A DNA stretch of 8,993 nt, from NCBI GenBank assembly GCA_025056955.1, contig JANWYL010000114.1, forward strand, positions 1 through 8,993. The letters run 5' to 3'. Below the pieces are notes generated by a model. It searched no databases. It saw only the letters and a list, made by a program, of their open reading frames with translations, and was not told where the DNA came from. Made by a program: the position numbers and the translations under genes. Positions 1 to 6,961 of the stretch are shown piece by piece. The stretch's first letter is position 1; every line of letters begins with the position of its first letter. Source of the DNA: Sandaracinaceae bacterium. Lineage in GTDB: Bacteria; Myxococcota_A; Polyangia; Polyangiales; Sandaracinaceae.

Positions 1-67
1 ACCCAATATCGACATTAAGATCATAAATTGAAAGCTGTTCTTTAAAGCAAGACCCATCGCAGAAGAA
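1..67. other. Short non-coding left edge
   Basis: This AT-richer stretch lies downstream of the Hsp70-like gene, which ends at its right border. I see no open frame, hairpin followed by a T-run, or tRNA-like fold in it. It is probably the spacer between the Hsp70-like gene and whatever lies further left. Confidence 0.5.
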
Positions 68-2935
68 CTACTCAACGAGCATAAGGCCAGGAGGCAAGGA
101 GTCGCCCAAAACTTTTTGAACCGTTTCTGCCTCGATGGGGCTTGGCTCTCGCACCATTTGAATCCAGGAAGGGGGCGATTTCAAAATCTCCAATCGGCGG
201 AGAATTTCCGCGCGCAAAGATTGATCGATGTCCCGATTTCTGTCTCCACTCATTCGAGCCAATTGTACCGCGGCAAGCGCTGCATGCTCAACCTGGGTCC
301 AATCGATTTCAAGAAGGATCCGGGCCCACTCCTCAGCGACAGATTTTGAAACCACCGTGTGAACACTCCCATAAAGGGGCACACGGGCCCCAATTCTCCC
401 AAGCACAGCCCAAGCGAAAGGCTTTTCGTTGTGTTTGAGCAAGCGCTCAAGAATCCAAGTCCCGACTTTTTCTTTTTCAGATGCAGGAATGCGCTCCAAG
501 GCGCCGGCCAGGCGCAAGATGTCGTCTTGGCCTTGGGCCCGAGGACCTGGTGGCCTTGGGCGGGGCCTGGGCGTAGGTGGATGCAGGTAGTACTCAATTG
601 CCCGAAGGACTTGGAGCTGCTGGGGCTCATTGAGCCCTCCGGCCACCCTTCGCCAAAGGATCCACCATTCTGACCAATTTTGGGCTTCTGAAGCAAATTG
701 CACCCCTTGCTCAAAGATGGCAAAAAGCTGCTGCACTCTCCAATCATCAAGGGGGTATCCAAAACCTGGCCTGAGGCAGAAGCCAACCAAATTGAACCAT
801 ATCCGCTCGTGATCTGCGCTTCTCCGCCGGTGCTTGGCTCCCGCAAAAAGGGCTCCCCAGAGCTCACGCAAAAGGGGCATGGACCAATCATGGCGAGGTC
901 CAAGAATGCGCTCGAGATCTTGCCTGAGGGTTTTATGTGGCTTTGAATCGATGCGCGCTTCGCTTTTTCCAAAGACGAGTTCGATTCGCTGCTTGGCTTC
1001 TACAAAGCGAGGATGGATCTGGATGATTCGCTGCCCTGCCAAAGAGACGAGCTCGGAATCGCTTCCACGCGTTTGGAGCTCAAGCACCCAGCGCCTGCCA
1101 CTGTTTTGGTCGATGCAATAGACCTCCAAGGTGCCTATTTCGGTGAGCATTGCGGCAATTGACACCGGTACCTCTGTTTTTTTGGCAGAGGCTGGACCTT
1201 CTTCGAGCACGGCAGCGATTGGGGGCAAAAGGTGAACGAGATCGCGCTCTAGCTTGATCGTTGGATTGTTTTCTTGCACGTCGTTTTGTTCTTCCCAAAG
1301 GGCTCGCACGGGGGCTTCATCCACGATCTCGACGAGATCTCCTGGGCGGAGGTAGGCCGCCTGGGCGGTGGATGAAGCGAGGCGGAAGCGCACAGGTTCT
1401 CCCAGGCGCAGGCGAAAAGAGCGGCCTTTGAGCAGGACTTCTTCTCCCTCCTCGACCCCTCGAGGAAGCAGGCAAATGGCTTTTTCGGGCGATTCTGGCG
1501 ATTTTGGATCTTTGCCAAGCCAGATGAAATAGCTGCGCGCTGAGCCCCCACCGACCTTGAGGCCAATTCCTCGGCGCGCCAAACCGTAATGAACTGCTCC
1601 TCTGGCAACAGCAAGTTCTGGGTGGGGGTTCTCGAGAATCCGAAAGGGCTCGCCTTTCCGCCATTCGAGGAGGACCTCGTTCATCCGCTCCCGCAAAGCG
1701 CGGCTGAGAAATACACCGCCATTTAAAAGCAGACCATCTGGAAGGGCACGGCCTTCGATCAGGGCATTGCCAACCGCTTCTTTGGCGAGCCTTTGGTGGA
1801 CATTCAAAAAGGCCGCAAGGTGCTTGGTGATGGCGGGATCTTGGGCGTATGGCAAGCCCAGCTCCACGATTGCGCGTCCACGTCGCTCTGGCTTGGCATC
1901 GATAGGGACTTTTGGAAAGAAGCCCTCAAGAAGCCGCTCGCGCACGGTTTCGTGCTTGAGCTGGATGCTCATCGCATTACCCACAAGGCGAGAGCCTGCT
2001 CCAAGAAGGGTGAGGCTTAGGCTTTCTGGCGGATTTTCGGAAAACAAAGCCTCTTTCGCAATCCGACACTGCTGGACCAGCTCTTGGAAGCGACTGCTTG
2101 GCAGGCGGCTTCCAAGCTGGCTTTCGGCCTCGCGGGCCAAAAAGAGGTCCATGTTATCGCCTCCCAACATCAGATGCTCACCCACGGCGATGCGTTGAAG
2201 GCGTGGCCCAGAAGGGCCCTCCTCGACCCGAATCAAGGTGAAATCGCTTGTCCCTCCCCCCACGTCGACCACAAGGACCAGATGGAGATCCCACAAGGCA
2301 TCGCTGGCGTCTCCTTTTCGGCCGAGCCAGTCATAAAAAGCCGCCTGAGGCTCTTCAAGAAGATGCACCTTTGTGAGACCAGCTTTCTGGGCAGCTTCGA
2401 GGGTAAGGGCCCTTGCACCCTCATCGAAAGAGGCAGGAATTGTGAGGATCACGTCCTGAAGTTCGAGAGGGTCTTTGGGATGCGCGTGGTTCCAAGCACA
2501 AAGCACGTGGGCGAGGTAGCTTGCACTCGCTTCGACAGGCGAAATCTTAGGAACTTCTGGTGATGCCCCCCACGGAAGAATCGGCGCTTTCCGATCAACC
2601 CCAGGGTAGGAGAGCCAACTTTTGGCGCTTGCAATCAAACGGCTTGGCACCTTGCTTCCAAGCCTTCGCGCAAGCTCTCCAACGACAAATGATTCCCCTT
2701 TATGAGCTCCCCAGGGAAGCTGCATTTCCTCTTTTCGGAGTTCTCCTTCTCCTGGCTGGTAACGAAAGGAGGGGAGAAGGGGCCTTGCCTCGATTTCGCC
2801 GGGGGCAACGAGCTGAAGCACATCAAAAATTCGAGGAGATCCGATCTTTTGGCCTTCGTTGATTTGGCAATAGGCCACAACAGTGTGGGTGGTTCCAAGA
2901 TCGATCCCGACGATGAAGGAAGCCTGTTCAGTCAC
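68..2935 (-). CDS. Hsp70-family (DnaK-like) ATPase with large non-canonical C-terminal region
   Basis: The N-terminal half is a recognisable Hsp70/actin-fold nucleotide-binding domain. From the GTG start used here it shows the phosphate-1 loop IDLGTTHTVV (residues 11-20), phosphate-2 DVGGGTSDF (224-232), GGDNMD (258-263) and the adenosine-pocket motif NGGVFLS (405-411). After about residue 460 there is no typical DnaK substrate-binding domain. Instead come a beta-rich part, the segment GTLEVYCIDQNSGRRWVLEL (601-620), a helical region, a Pro/Arg-rich linker (786-802) and a final helical region. This fits the roughly 950-residue bacterial Hsp70 proteins carrying DUF3731-like C-termini; that domain name is from memory. 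A chaperone or ATP-driven scaffold role in the cytoplasm is inferred; no DnaJ or GrpE lies nearby. The start is uncertain: GTG at 2935 is seven residues before the conserved strand, an in-frame ATG at 3037 would add 34 residues, and neither has a well-placed Shine-Dalgarno sequence. Confidence 0.88.
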   Translation of the reverse strand: MTEQASFIVGIDLGTTHTVVAYCQINEGQKIGSPRIFDVLQLVAPGEIEARPLLPSFRYQPGEGELRKEEMQLPWGAHKGESFVVGELARRLGSKVPSRLIASAKSWLSYPGVDRKAPILPWGASPEVPKISPVEASASYLAHVLCAWNHAHPKDPLELQDVILTIPASFDEGARALTLEAAQKAGLTKVHLLEEPQAAFYDWLGRKGDASDALWDLHLVLVVDVGGGTSDFTLIRVEEGPSGPRLQRIAVGEHLMLGGDNMDLFLAREAESQLGSRLPSSRFQELVQQCRIAKEALFSENPPESLSLTLLGAGSRLVGNAMSIQLKHETVRERLLEGFFPKVPIDAKPERRGRAIVELGLPYAQDPAITKHLAAFLNVHQRLAKEAVGNALIEGRALPDGLLLNGGVFLSRALRERMNEVLLEWRKGEPFRILENPHPELAVARGAVHYGLARRGIGLKVGGGSARSYFIWLGKDPKSPESPEKAICLLPRGVEEGEEVLLKGRSFRLRLGEPVRFRLASSTAQAAYLRPGDLVEIVDEAPVRALWEEQNDVQENNPTIKLERDLVHLLPPIAAVLEEGPASAKKTEVPVSIAAMLTEIGTLEVYCIDQNSGRRWVLELQTRGSDSELVSLAGQRIIQIHPRFVEAKQRIELVFGKSEARIDSKPHKTLRQDLERILGPRHDWSMPLLRELWGALFAGAKHRRRSADHERIWFNLVGFCLRPGFGYPLDDWRVQQLFAIFEQGVQFASEAQNWSEWWILWRRVAGGLNEPQQLQVLRAIEYYLHPPTPRPRPRPPGPRAQGQDDILRLAGALERIPASEKEKVGTWILERLLKHNEKPFAWAVLGRIGARVPLYGSVHTVVSKSVAEEWARILLEIDWTQVEHAALAAVQLARMSGDRNRDIDQSLRAEILRRLEILKSPPSWIQMVREPSPIEAETVQKVLGDSLPPGLMLVE

Positions 2936-3226
2936 CTTTCTATCAGCCTGGCAACTTGGGCACCCTTGGGCAAGTCTGGTGAGAGGAGTTGAGCCAAGAT
3001 GCTGCAATGAGGCAAAGGTTGAGCCTTTGGGTGGCATGGATGGAAAATAGGGGAACCTCTCAGGGATGGAAGGGGTTGCCTGTCTCAAGCATGGCTTCAT
3101 TGGCCGGTTGAGAAGGGAAGCACCAGGGGTTGATTGGTGCAGGCAGCGCCGTGAAGGCGAAGTGCGATTGCGGGCGTGTTTTTGGATTGCATGGCAATTT
3201 AAAGGGATCGCATCACACTCTGTGCA
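2936..3226. other. Divergent intergenic region between the Hsp70-like gene and rsmG
   Basis: About 290 bp separates the two divergent starts and must hold both promoters. I could not find a convincing -35/-10 pair on either strand. The minus-strand frame stays open across it and into rsmG, but that extension does not resemble an Hsp70 N-terminus and reads as chance. The only local structure is a small inverted repeat close to rsmG, listed separately. If the Hsp70-like protein starts at the ATG at 3037, the spacer shrinks to about 190 bp. Confidence 0.5.
3186..3198. repeat. 13-bp inverted repeat upstream of rsmG
   Basis: ATTGC-ATG-GCAAT is a perfect 5-3-5 inverted repeat centred about 35 bp before the rsmG start codon. 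The three-base loop and short stem make a stable RNA hairpin unlikely, so if functional it would be a protein-binding site on DNA. A chance origin is quite possible. Confidence 0.2.
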
Positions 3227-3856
3227 ATGGATCCTGCGGAGGTGCTCGTAGAGGAGCTGGCCTCGGCCCTCGGCTTCGATGAGGGCTGGGAGCTCCATCG
3301 CCCGCGCTTGGCCAATTTTTTGCGCCTTGTTTGGGAGTGGAATCAGCGCTTTAACCTTGCAGGTGCTCAGGACATGAGAAGCCTTGCTGAAGTGCTTTTG
3401 GCTGATGCAATGGTTCTTGCACGGGCAGGGCTTGTGCATCGAGGGGAGCGCATCATCGATGTGGGAAGTGGTGCTGGGAGTCCTGCTTTGCCTCTCGCTT
3501 TGATTCGCGAGGACCTTCAATTTCTCCTCGTTGAGGCCCGCCAAAAACGGGTGGCTTTTTTGCGTTGGTCCATCGCAACGCTTGGCTTGACCGAGCGCGT
3601 TCGAGTCATCCAAGCCCACATTAGCCCCTCAAGACCCCGCATGCCTCCCTGCAGCTACTCCCCGAGTCTGGCTTCATCCCGGGCCACTTTCGAGCCTGCA
3701 ACATGGTTGAAAGTGGCTGCCTCTTTGGCTCCTGCTGCTTTGGCCTTTGTCGTGCCAGGTACCCTTCTCGAAACAAATCACTTGAAGGCGCGCTTGACCT
3801 ATCGCTTGCCATGGAGCCTCGCTCCAAGAGAAATCTTGCGCTTTGAAAAACCATGA
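3227..3856 (+). CDS. rsmG: RsmG/GidB-like 16S rRNA (guanine-N7) methyltransferase, divergent
   Basis: The 209 residues match the usual length of RsmG, which methylates N7 of G527 in 16S rRNA using S-adenosylmethionine. Visible family features are WNQRFNLAGAQD (38-49), the SAM loop DVGSGAGSPALPLAL (78-92), the acidic strand end LLVEARQKRVAFLR (100-113) and SRATFEPATWL (151-161), equivalent to the SRAF region of E. coli RsmG. Two positions look odd. The usual HxxDS after the NLT motif is LLADA here, with Asp60 kept and His lost. The usual 'KG' near the end of the fold is 'PG' (177-178). Residues 131-148 are Pro/Ser-rich and align poorly. The start is ATG at 3227, with no clear Shine-Dalgarno sequence. 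The stop overlaps the transporter start as ATGA. Family assignment is good; retention of G527 specificity is less sure. Confidence 0.85.
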   Translation: MDPAEVLVEELASALGFDEGWELHRPRLANFLRLVWEWNQRFNLAGAQDMRSLAEVLLADAMVLARAGLVHRGERIIDVGSGAGSPALPLALIREDLQFLLVEARQKRVAFLRWSIATLGLTERVRVIQAHISPSRPRMPPCSYSPSLASSRATFEPATWLKVAASLAPAALAFVVPGTLLETNHLKARLTYRLPWSLAPREILRFEKP

Positions 3857-4803
3857 GGCTTCGTTCGCACCATTCCCTGCACCTTCATCTGGCGCTTTTG
3901 ACGGTCCAGTTTGCTTTTGCGAGCCTTTCGGTTGTCGGTCGGGTTTTGGTCACGCAGCTTGGGCCGCTGACAGTGGCTTTTGCTCGCTTGGTGGGAGGAG
4001 CGGTGGCATTGGGTTTGGTGGATCGCTTGCTAAAGAAAGGGCCCCGCGAGCCTTTTCGATTGAGCGATCTAATGGGCATCGCAGGCTGCTCCCTGCTTGG
4101 GATTTCAGGGAATCAAATGCTCTTTTTGCTCGGTCTTCGATGGACCACAGCGACCAATGCCACACTGATTGTGGCCGGAATTCCGCTCTTTACAGCCTGC
4201 GTTGAGGCCGTCTTTTTTTGGCTTTTGCCAAATTCTCAGCTTGGGCGGCGGATTGGACTTGGCGAGTGGCTTGGGGTTTTTTGCTCTTTTTTGGGCATTT
4301 TCATTTTGATTGGGCCCGACTTGGGCCAATCCCATGGCCTTTGGCTTGGCGATGTGCTCGTTTGCATGAATGCCTTGGGATATGCCTTTTACCTCGTGCT
4401 CGTTCGCCCTTACATCCAGCGCTTTGGAAGCCTTTCAGTGACGGCCTGGGGCTTTATAAGCAGCGCCTTGATCGCTTTCCCAATTTGTTTTCCCTCGCTT
4501 CTGAGCGACTGGCCTCGAATCGATCAAAAGGCAAGCATGCTCTTATTGTACGTTGTGCTCGTACCTACGATCTACACGTACATCCTCAATGCATGGGCCT
4601 TGCGTTTGGCTCCTCCTTCCCTGGTTGCTGCCTACATTTTTGTTCAGCCTCTGGTTGCCACTGCTTTGGCATGGTTCTTTTTGAATGAGCCAGTGGGATG
4701 GAACTTCGCTGTGGCCTTCTTTTTTGTGTTTGCTGGCCTTTGGGTTTTTGTGTTTTCAACATCACGTGCTTCTCAGCTGAATCTCGAAGCGAAAGGGTCC
4801 TGA
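3853..4803 (+). CDS. EamA/DMT-superfamily ten-helix transporter
   Basis: The 316-residue protein is strongly hydrophobic with about ten predicted membrane segments, roughly at residues 9-29, 35-57, 72-94, 98-120, 136-154, 162-183, 194-214, 227-249, 255-275 and 282-302. This is the two-times-five layout of EamA drug/metabolite transporters. Family-typical stretches include GNQMLFLLGLRWTTATNATL (86-105), with its 'helix 4' TNA pattern, and the C-terminal WFFLNEPVGW (274-283). Members export amino acids, nucleobases or other small metabolites; the substrate cannot be read from the sequence. Its ATG overlaps the rsmG stop by four bases, so translation is probably coupled to rsmG. The pairing with an rRNA methyltransferase suggests shared expression rather than shared function. 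The protein is full length and acts in the inner membrane. Confidence 0.92.
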   Translation: MRLRSHHSLHLHLALLTVQFAFASLSVVGRVLVTQLGPLTVAFARLVGGAVALGLVDRLLKKGPREPFRLSDLMGIAGCSLLGISGNQMLFLLGLRWTTATNATLIVAGIPLFTACVEAVFFWLLPNSQLGRRIGLGEWLGVFCSFLGIFILIGPDLGQSHGLWLGDVLVCMNALGYAFYLVLVRPYIQRFGSLSVTAWGFISSALIAFPICFPSLLSDWPRIDQKASMLLLYVVLVPTIYTYILNAWALRLAPPSLVAAYIFVQPLVATALAWFFLNEPVGWNFAVAFFFVFAGLWVFVFSTSRASQLNLEAKGS

Positions 4804-4887
4804 ATTTCCCTTGCAAATCGTGTTGGGGGGCTTGTGATCAAAGCTGTGGTGCTTTTTACCTCAATTTTGGATTTGGGGCTTTGGCTC

Positions 4888-4900
4888 GCCAAGGCTTGGC
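4888..4900. repeat. 13-bp inverted repeat upstream of the ferredoxin
   Basis: GCCAAG-G-CTTGGC is a perfect 6-1-6 inverted repeat, 11 bases before the AAAAGGAGG ribosome-binding sequence. It could be an operator. Its 11-base core recurs inside the MshEN gene (6655-6665), and GCCAAG/CTTGGC words are common throughout the window, so chance cannot be excluded. Confidence 0.25.
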
Positions 4901-4910
4901 ATGAATCCCT

Positions 4911-4919
4911 AAAAGGAGG
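4911..4919 (+). promoter_or_regulatory. Strong Shine-Dalgarno sequence upstream of the ferredoxin
   Basis: AAAAGGAGG contains the full AGGAGG anti-16S complement. Six bases after it comes a TTG at 4926 in the ferredoxin frame, the ideal spacing for an initiation site. It either starts a 24-residue N-terminal extension of the ferredoxin or loads ribosomes upstream of the ATG at 4998. Confidence 0.55.
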
Positions 4920-4997
4920 CAGGCTTTGTTTTGGTCCTTGTTGCAAAAGGGCCATAGGCTTGCACCAAAGGCCGAGCTGGAGCATGAAGGCTCCCAT

Positions 4998-5291
4998 ATG
5001 GCCAAGGTACGCTTTCTCCCCTCAGGCTACGAGACCGATGTTCGTGTTGGGACTGCCCTTGTTGATGTTTGCGACGAGCATCCTGAAGCCGAAGTGCCTT
5101 TTTCTTGCCGCTCCGCAAGCTGTGGCACCTGCCGCGTTCGCGTCCGCGAGGGGATGGAATTTCTTTCTCCTCCGGCAGATGATGAGCTCGATGTGCTCAG
5201 TGTTTTTGGGGATGGGCCAGACGTTCGCTTGTGCTGCCAGCTCAAGGTACGAGGCGAGGGCAGGATCGTTCTCGAAGTGGTTGAGCCCTAA
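4998..5291 (+). CDS. [2Fe-2S] plant-type ferredoxin
   Basis: This is a small soluble electron carrier of 97 residues. The cluster ligands are visible as C37-x4-C42-x2-C45 in PFSCRSASCGTCRV, plus C80 in RLCCQLKV. This is the CX4CX2C...C spacing of the beta-grasp [2Fe-2S] domain; C79 and C25 are extra cysteines. The ATG at 4998 was chosen because MAKVRFLPSGYETDV is where the first beta strand of the fold begins, and GAAGG sits seven bases upstream. A TTG at 4926 with a much stronger Shine-Dalgarno sequence would give 121 residues, so the start is open. The transporter lies upstream on the same strand and the TPR gene converges 18 bp downstream. No partner reductase or oxygenase is adjacent, so the redox partner is unknown. 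Confidence 0.9.
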   Translation: MAKVRFLPSGYETDVRVGTALVDVCDEHPEAEVPFSCRSASCGTCRVRVREGMEFLSPPADDELDVLSVFGDGPDVRLCCQLKVRGEGRIVLEVVEP

Positions 5292-5309
5292 TAGCTTTGC
5301 TTTTTAAGG

Positions 5310-6017
5310 CTAAGCTTCTTCTTTTTCTACGATTCGCAAATACGCTTGTGCCAAGCGATTGCTTGGATCGATGAGGATGGCTTGCTTCCAAGCCCTGCGC
5401 GCCTCCTCTTTTTTTCCTTGAGCAAGGAAAGCCAAGCCCAGGCCAAGCCAGGCGGGGGCATACTCTGAGCGCAACTCCACTGCTTTTTGAAGTTCTTCGA
5501 TGGCTTTGTCGATCTCTCCAAGCTGGCGATGGATGCGGGCAAGGCGCACGCGCAAGTCCACAAAGCTTGGGCAAAGCGCAAGCGCTTTGAGCAACTCCTC
5601 TTTTGCGTGCTCGATGAGGTTCACTTCTTCATAGGCCTGAGCAAGCTCGGCGTGAAGGTTGGCGATTTTCCCCTTGATGTATGGGTCAATGCCATCAGCG
5701 CTGCTTGTGCTTTGCCTTAAGGCTTCTTTGTAAAGGCGGCTCGAATCCTCGTAAAACCCAAGGGCGTTATAGGTCACCGCCAAATTTAAGGCCGCATCGG
5801 TGTATTTCGGATTGATGGCCAGGGCTTCTTCAAACATGGCACGCGCTTCGTCCAATCGCCCACTCAGGTGGTAGATCAGACCCAGCATGTTGTAAACGTC
5901 AGCAAAGCGGTGGTTGCTCTCTATGAGTGCCCTTAAAAGAGGCTCTGCCTTATCGTATTCACCTCGCTCGTAGTGCTCACGGCCAAGGCGGAGAAGCTCT
6001 TTTGAGCGGTCGTCCAT
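5310..6017 (-). CDS. Tetratricopeptide-repeat protein, six TPRs
   Basis: The 235 residues consist almost wholly of 34-residue TPR units at about 5-38, 39-72, 73-106, 119-152, 153-186 and 187-220. Clear consensus examples are ADVYNMLGLIYHLSGRLDEA and PAWLGLGLAFLAQGKKEEAR. A short insert (about 103-118) splits the array into 3 + 3 repeats. There is no signal peptide or membrane segment, so it is probably a cytoplasmic scaffold or adaptor that binds other proteins; no enzymatic motif is visible. The start is ATG at 6017, supported by AGAGGA five bases upstream. It is divergent from the MshEN gene across 71 bp, which suggests shared promoter control and possibly a shared process. Its 3' end faces the ferredoxin with only 18 bp between stops. 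The specific partner is unknown. Confidence 0.9.
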   Translation of the reverse strand: MDDRSKELLRLGREHYERGEYDKAEPLLRALIESNHRFADVYNMLGLIYHLSGRLDEARAMFEEALAINPKYTDAALNLAVTYNALGFYEDSSRLYKEALRQSTSSADGIDPYIKGKIANLHAELAQAYEEVNLIEHAKEELLKALALCPSFVDLRVRLARIHRQLGEIDKAIEELQKAVELRSEYAPAWLGLGLAFLAQGKKEEARRAWKQAILIDPSNRLAQAYLRIVEKEEA

Positions 6018-6088
6018 CGCGATCCTCTCGAGTCCAAGGGGCAGGATGAGCGAGCGCCATCGCCGCCTCGGCCGTATTATATCAACGT
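6018..6088. promoter_or_regulatory. Short divergent promoter region of the TPR and MshEN genes
   Basis: Only 71 bp separates the two divergent start codons, so both promoters must overlap here or lie partly inside the genes. The TPR side carries the Shine-Dalgarno AGAGGA (complement of 6023-6028). The MshEN side has a -10-like TATTAT at 6075-6080, eight bases before ATG 6089, and no good -35 or Shine-Dalgarno sequence. Co-regulation of the pair is an inference from geometry. Confidence 0.4.
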
Positions 6089-6961
6089 ATGGAGTCGGGA
6101 GTTGGCGTGGCTCGCTTTCGAGGAAGGCTTGGAGACCTGCTTTTGGCTTCTCTTTTTCTTCGAGAAAGTGAGCTCAACCATGCCCTCGAGGAGCAGAAGC
6201 GCAGCGGAAAAAGGCTTGGAGAGGTGCTGCTTGAACTCGGATACATCTCAGAGCTTGAACTTGCGCACGCGCTTGCCCATCAACTGGGCATTCCTTGGGT
6301 CAATCTGAAGAGGGCCACTCTTTCTGAGAAGGTTCTCAACCTGATCCCAGGATCCCTTGCCAAAGAAGCGCGAGCAATCCCCATCGAGAAACGCTTTTCA
6401 CCTCATCGGGAGGTGCTCTTGGTTGCGACAGACGATCCCCTCAACGAAAAAGCCCTCCAAGCGATTGCCAATGAGGTTGGTTGCTTGGTGCAACCAGTGG
6501 TGGCAAGGAAGGGAGACCTTGAAGAGGCCCTTGCCCTCTACTATGGCTCTGATTCTGAAGAGGGTGAAGCAATTTTCGTTGGTTCCGAGGAAGCGCCCAT
6601 ACCACAGGGAAGAGCATCCAATCAAGCGCAGGCCTACTCCGCTGAGGTTTTAGGCCAAGGCTTGGTCGAACAACCATCTCAAAAAGAAAAAGAAGGGGGC
6701 TCAATCACTGAGGAAAGATCAGATGAAGGAGAGAAAACCCTTGCGGGAGAATGGGTGGAGCAAACAACCGGAGAAGCCGTAAAATCGTCATTTGGTTTTG
6801 AAGGGTGGGAATTGCTTGAAGCGAGGGACTGGGCCCTTGTGCTTCTCAAGCTTTTGGTGCGCAAAGGAATTCTCACAGAAGCTGAGATTCAAGAGGAAGC
6901 GAGGCGTTTTTTGGCTGCTCCCAAAGACTCGAAGGGGCCCTCCGGTGGCTACCCTCGGTAA
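6089..6961 (+). CDS. Stand-alone MshEN (GspE/PilB N-terminal) domain protein, putative c-di-GMP receptor
   Basis: Residues 13-65 carry two tandem 24-residue motifs of the form RLG-x13-L-x3-L-x2-Q: R13-Q36 and R42-Q65. They are followed by LGIPWVNL and the rest of a GspE N-terminal domain to about residue 152. In MshE-type secretion and pilus ATPases these motifs bind cyclic di-GMP. Here no Walker-box ATPase domain follows. Instead there is an acidic low-complexity linker (about 153-235) and a C-terminal helical module, WELLEARDWALVLLKLLVRK (240-259), followed by GILTEAEIQEEARRF. The protein is thus a receptor or adaptor, not a motor. The start is ATG 6089; GTG 6107 with GGGAG upstream is an alternative. 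The first motif has Leu where the second has the usual Gly at position 10. The 3' end overlaps the convergent aminotransferase by 13 bp. The binding function is inferred from the motifs. Confidence 0.88.
   Translation: MESGVGVARFRGRLGDLLLASLFLRESELNHALEEQKRSGKRLGEVLLELGYISELELAHALAHQLGIPWVNLKRATLSEKVLNLIPGSLAKEARAIPIEKRFSPHREVLLVATDDPLNEKALQAIANEVGCLVQPVVARKGDLEEALALYYGSDSEEGEAIFVGSEEAPIPQGRASNQAQAYSAEVLGQGLVEQPSQKEKEGGSITEERSDEGEKTLAGEWVEQTTGEAVKSSFGFEGWELLEARDWALVLLKLLVRKGILTEAEIQEEARRFLAAPKDSKGPSGGYPR

Larger units (their letters stand above)
4804..4997. other. Spacer with palindrome, mini-ORF and strong Shine-Dalgarno
   Basis: This 194-bp gap lies between the transporter and the conserved part of the ferredoxin. 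It holds a 6-1-6 inverted repeat (4888-4900), a tiny ATG-AAT-CCC-TAA frame (4902-4913) and the best Shine-Dalgarno sequence in the window (4911-4919). No T-tailed terminator hairpin was found after the transporter. Confidence 0.5.

Noticed and set aside
250..972. A 240-residue open frame inside the Hsp70-like gene on the same strand.
   Set aside because: It is an alternative-frame shadow of a strongly supported gene, with no recognisable domain and Ser/Pro/Lys-rich composition.
3038..3226. A heat-shock (sigma-32-like) promoter for the Hsp70-like gene, from CTTGAGA and C-rich words on the minus strand.
   Set aside because: The spacings between the -35-like and -10-like words are about 7 or 29 bases instead of the usual 13-17.
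2936..3619. Long open extension of the Hsp70-like frame upstream, running antisense through the first part of rsmG.
   Set aside because: The extension has no Hsp70-like sequence and lies opposite a clear rsmG. The conserved strand FIVGIDLGTT sets the natural start near 2935, at most 3037.
5292..5330. A terminator between the ferredoxin and the TPR gene, because of nearby T-runs.
   Set aside because: I could not pair a stable stem before the T-runs, and the longer T-run encodes the end of the TPR protein (VEKEEA).
6124..6219. Repeated word AAGGCTTGG at 6124 and 6211.
   Set aside because: Both copies encode Arg-Leu-Gly of the two tandem MshEN motifs, so the repeat is explained at the protein level.
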